Shown here piece after piece: positions 61,051 to 64,000 of a stretch of DNA of 64,000 bases. The position numbers were made by a program, and so were the translations under genes. The stretch is from assembly GCF_013359595.1 (NCBI RefSeq), contig NZ_JABFMP010000020.1, forward strand, positions 1 to 64,000, given 5' to 3'. The stretch's first letter is position 1. Every line of letters begins with the position of its first letter. The stretch comes from Pseudomonas sp. C1C7. Its GTDB lineage: Bacteria > Pseudomonadota > Gammaproteobacteria > Pseudomonadales > Pseudomonadaceae. The notes under the pieces are model-generated. The model ran no database searches and had not been told where the DNA came from. It worked only from the letters and a program-made list of their open reading frames with translations.

Positions 61051-62151
61051 ATGAGTACATTATTTGACCCCTGCCAGACCGGCACACTAACGCTGCGCAA
61101 TCGAATCGCAATGGCACCGATGACGCGTGCTCGCAACCCCGATGGCGTTGCCAATGAACTGACCGCGCTTTACTACAGCCAACGCGCCAGTGCCGGGCTG
61201 ATCGTTACCGAGGGCACTCCGATTTCACGCTCGGCCGAAGGGTTTCTGGCCATCCCTGGTATCTACACGACGCCCCAGATCAATGGCTGGCGCAAAGTGA
61301 CTCAGGCTGTCCACGATGCCGGTGGCGTTATCTTTACCCAGCTATGGCATGTCGGGCGCGTCTCCCATGTCAGCATCCAGCCGAACGGGATTGCACCGGT
61401 GAGTTCGACGTCCCAAATTGCACGCAATTCCCAGGCCTGGGGTATGACTGAGCGTGGCGAGCCTGGCCCAGTCGATGTTTCCGCCCCCCGCGCCCTCAGT
61501 ACACAGGAAGCCAAAGAAGTCATTCGTGACTTTGCCCAGGCCGCCGCCAACGCAATCGATGCCGGCTTCGACGGCATTGAACTGCATGGAGCGAACGGCT
61601 ACTTGATCGAGCAATTCCTCAATCCTTTGGTCAATGACCGCACCGATGAGTACCGCAGCGACACACTGGAAAACCGCACTCGTTTCTTGCTCGAGGTGGT
61701 CGATAGCGTCATAGATCGTATTGGTGCGCACCGCACGGCCATACGCCTGTCACCGTTTGGCGGACTGTTCGACATGGAGCTTTACGATGATGTCGAGCAA
61801 ACCTACCTGTATGTCGCCGATCAGCTTTCTCGGCGTGGGTTGGCCTACGTTCATTTCATGGATCAACTGTCTCGGGGCAGCTCGCCGATTCCAGACGATT
61901 TTCTGAAGAAATTCCGTGGCCACTACCGGGGAACACTGGTTCTCGCCGGGGGCATGACCAAAGCGCGTGCGGAGCAATTCTTGCGTGAAGAATTGATCGA
62001 CATCGCAGCATTCGGCGAGCCATTTATCGCAAACCCCGATCTGGTCGAACGCCTGTACAACGACTGGCCGCTGTTAAAACCAGACCGCGCACTGAGCTAC
62101 GGTGGCGGAGCCAAGGGTTATACCGATTACCCGCCCTACTCGACTGCTTGA
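61051..62151 (+). CDS. Old Yellow Enzyme family alkene reductase
   Basis: A 366-residue FMN-dependent ene-reductase of the NemA/XenB type. FMN site: IAMAPMTRARNPDG and FTQLWHVGRVSHVSIQ. The substrate-binding His-x-x-Asn is in GIELHGANGYLIEQFL, and NDRTDEYRSDTLENRTRFLL follows, as in the family. It reduces activated alkenes or nitro-compounds with NADPH. GAGGAG lies upstream. Its last 16 bases overlap the convergent LysR gene. A terminator is not evident. Confidence 0.92.
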   Translation: MSTLFDPCQTGTLTLRNRIAMAPMTRARNPDGVANELTALYYSQRASAGLIVTEGTPISRSAEGFLAIPGIYTTPQINGWRKVTQAVHDAGGVIFTQLWHVGRVSHVSIQPNGIAPVSSTSQIARNSQAWGMTERGEPGPVDVSAPRALSTQEAKEVIRDFAQAAANAIDAGFDGIELHGANGYLIEQFLNPLVNDRTDEYRSDTLENRTRFLLEVVDSVIDRIGAHRTAIRLSPFGGLFDMELYDDVEQTYLYVADQLSRRGLAYVHFMDQLSRGSSPIPDDFLKKFRGHYRGTLVLAGGMTKARAEQFLREELIDIAAFGEPFIANPDLVERLYNDWPLLKPDRALSYGGGAKGYTDYPPYSTA

Positions 62152-63080
62152 CGCTCGATAAGTGGTGCCTGGGCCTGATCCGCCACTTCGCGGATCAGGA
62201 AGTCGATCAGCGCCCGGGACGCAGCCGATAACTGGCGATGAGGCGCGAAAATCACAGAAAACGGTCGGGACCTTCCACCCGACCGCTCGAGCAGCGGCAC
62301 CAGGCGCCCGCTTTGAATTCGCTCGCGAACAATGAAGTCGTAGGTCTGGCAAATTCCCGCGCCGTGCTCGGCCAAAGACACAGTGCCCAGCACATCGTCG
62401 GACACTTGAATATTCGCCTCGGGAACCCACTCCCTATCAATCCCCTGCTCGCAGAACAACCACGGCGCTATGCGGCCGCTGCTGGGCATCACAAATGGCA
62501 GGCAGGCATGCGCAGACAGTTCGTCGACACTGCGCGGCGAGCCGGCGTGCCGCAAGTAATCCGGCGCGGCAACCACGCACAAACTCGCATCCTCAAGCTT
62601 GCGGCCGATCAGGCCACTGTCAGGTAATTGCCCAAGGCGAATAGCCAGGTCATACCCTTCGGCCACCAGGTCCACATTTCGATTGCTGATGCTCATTTCG
62701 ATGCGCACCTGCGGGTACTGCCGATTGAAACGGCAGAGCAACGCCGGCAACCGGAAATGCCCGTAGGTCGTCGGCACGCTGAGTCGTACCCGGCCAGTCA
62801 ATGCTCCCTCCTGCCCTAGGATCGCCCGCTCCGCATCATCGATTAACGAAAACGCCGCACGGGATTGTTCGAGGTACAGCAAACCCGCCTCGGTCAGGCT
62901 CAGGCGTCGAGTCGTGCGCCGCAACAACTGAACGCCAAGGCGTGTTTCCAGGCGTGAGATCGCCCGGCTGACCACAGAAGGGGTGGTCGCCAGAACAACG
63001 GCCCCGGCGCTCAGCGAGCCTTTCTCCACAACGGTGATGAAGACTTCTACGTCCGCAAGATAATCGAATCGACGGCTCAC
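62136..63080 (-). CDS. LysR family transcriptional regulator
   Basis: A 314-residue LysR regulator (VSRRFDYLADVEVFITVVEK, TTPSVVSRAISRLETRLGVQ, then GRVRLSVPTTYGHFRLPALL). GTG 63080 is preferred over ATG 63131 because GGGGGT lies eight bases upstream; the longer form adds a basic leader of 17 residues. It is divergent from the DJ-1/PfpI gene (128 bases between starts) and overlaps the ene-reductase 3' end. It probably regulates the PfpI-type gene. Confidence 0.87.
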   Translation of the reverse strand: MSRRFDYLADVEVFITVVEKGSLSAGAVVLATTPSVVSRAISRLETRLGVQLLRRTTRRLSLTEAGLLYLEQSRAAFSLIDDAERAILGQEGALTGRVRLSVPTTYGHFRLPALLCRFNRQYPQVRIEMSISNRNVDLVAEGYDLAIRLGQLPDSGLIGRKLEDASLCVVAAPDYLRHAGSPRSVDELSAHACLPFVMPSSGRIAPWLFCEQGIDREWVPEANIQVSDDVLGTVSLAEHGAGICQTYDFIVRERIQSGRLVPLLERSGGRSRPFSVIFAPHRQLSAASRALIDFLIREVADQAQAPLIERQAVE

Positions 63081-63208
63081 CTTTACCCCCAAAGAACAAG
63101 TGCTTTTCTTTTTAGCAAGTTTATCGCCCATGAAGGCATGAATATAGTTGCATCAACGATCAGGCGACTGCTGATCGAACACACATCCCTCCACTGTCCG
63201 GAAATCCC

Positions 63209-64000
63209 ATGCGCCCCATTACCCGTCTTGCTCTTGCAATGGCTCTCTGCACTTCGGCTTTCAACGCCCAGGCCAGCAATGTACTGATCGTGCTGTCAGA
63301 TTCAGACCACCTCGACCTCAAGGACAATAAAGTCTTTGCGACAGGCTTCTACCTGAACGAGTTGATGCAGCCGGTGAAACTGCTGCTCGATGCGGGGCAT
63401 TCGGTGACCTTTGCCACGCCGACGGGCAAGGCACCCACGCTGGACACCTCGTCCAACGACAAGATGTATTTCAACAATGACGCAAGCGCACTGCAGGAGC
63501 ACAAGGCGCTGTTGGAAAAGCTCAAGATCACCTCCGTGGGTGAGTCGCCGGTCATCAGCCTGTCGCGCGTCGAACAGATTGGTTACGAGCACTTCGATGC
63601 GATTTATGTACCCGGTGGCCACGCACCGATGCAGGACCTTCTCCATAGCGCGCAACTAGGGAAACTGCTGACCAACTTCCATGACCAAGGCAAGACAACC
63701 GCTCTGGTTTGCCATGGACCGATTGCCTTGCTCTCGACGCTGCCCGACCCGACCACCTTCACTCAGAAACTTGAAGCCGGCACCAAAACCACGAAGTCAG
63801 ACTGGACCTACGCCGGCTACAAATTCACAGTCATCAGTAATCAGGAAGAGGAACTGGCCAAAGGGCTTTTGAAGGGGGGCGCCATGAAGTTCTATCCGCA
63901 GACAGCATTAGAACTGGCTGGAGGGGTATTCAGCAGCAACACTTCGCCGTGGGCCTCGCACGTGGTCGTCGATCGAGAACTGGTGACAGGTCAAAACCCT
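63209..64000 (+). CDS. DJ-1/PfpI family protein, exported, partial at window end
   Basis: 264 codons visible; the gene continues past the window. A signal peptide (RPITRLALAMALCTSAFNAQA) is followed by the type-1 glutamine-amidotransferase-like fold: VLIVLSDSDHLDLK, FDAIYVPGGHAPMQDLL and the nucleophile elbow TTALVCHGPIALLSTLP with its Cys. Members are Hsp31-like chaperones, glyoxalases or isocyanide hydratases. Export to the periplasm is unusual for some of them. Divergent from a LysR gene. Confidence 0.88.
   Translation, partial: MRPITRLALAMALCTSAFNAQASNVLIVLSDSDHLDLKDNKVFATGFYLNELMQPVKLLLDAGHSVTFATPTGKAPTLDTSSNDKMYFNNDASALQEHKALLEKLKITSVGESPVISLSRVEQIGYEHFDAIYVPGGHAPMQDLLHSAQLGKLLTNFHDQGKTTALVCHGPIALLSTLPDPTTFTQKLEAGTKTTKSDWTYAGYKFTVISNQEEELAKGLLKGGAMKFYPQTALELAGGVFSSNTSPWASHVVVDRELVTGQNP

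Overview
The window reads as chromosomal DNA of a fluorescent Pseudomonas. Evidence is the high GC content and codon use of the flanks, the intergenic REP-like palindromes built on GTAGGAGCTGCCGAAGGCTG and GTGGGAGCGGGCTTGCTC, an MvaT-type H-NS protein, and typical Pseudomonas genes. No RNA gene and no CRISPR array was seen.

Left core (1-9900): a DinB-fold protein, an AFG1/ZapE-type ATPase, an aldo/keto reductase, an agmatinase with a polyamine-binding protein and a divergent LysR regulator, an NCS2 purine permease, a LEA-type lipoprotein, and a nitrilase whose divergent LysR regulator is cut off after about 100 codons.

Accessory island (9901 to about 34600, with further accessory genes to about 39400): the LysR gene is broken exactly where a roughly 130-base block begins. 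Related blocks in the same orientation lie at 11059 and 34465. A KfrA-type coiled-coil gene is next to the first two blocks. A kfrA fragment joined to a tyrosine-recombinase C-terminus is next to the third. Between them are: a GNAT gene; an IS66 relic; a complete 3059-bp IS66-family element with 8-bp target duplications and a GNAT passenger gene; a KAP P-loop NTPase, a 3-TM protein and a RelA/SpoT-HEPN protein that look like a defence or toxin module; an orphan ybdD; two membrane-anchored alpha/beta hydrolases and a very large patatin-like phospholipase; a minus-strand set of an M15 peptidase, an N-acetylmuramidase, a lipoprotein and a small hydrophobic protein; and an mvaT-like silencer. Beyond the third block are two ParS/MbcA-like antitoxin-type genes and an SF2 helicase / winged-helix pair divergent from an XRE regulator.

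Right core (39697-64000): a catabolic operon with four translationally coupled genes (NDP-forming acyl-CoA synthetase, crotonase, aldehyde dehydrogenase, crotonase), then an MFS transporter and a bicupin protein, with a divergent LysR. A MexEF-OprN-like RND efflux operon follows, with a long palindrome at its 5' end. Next come an alcohol dehydrogenase divergent from a cupin / royal-jelly-protein / membrane protein / Nramp / SRPBCC operon, another LysR, an Old Yellow Enzyme, another LysR, and the start of a DJ-1/PfpI protein that runs off the window.

The flanks are mostly metabolic and transport functions. The best candidates for undescribed biology are the lipid- and peptidoglycan-degrading gene set at 22.9-32.7 kb, the KAP / 3-TM / RelA-HEPN set at 16.2-22.3 kb, and the recombination blocks that bound the island.
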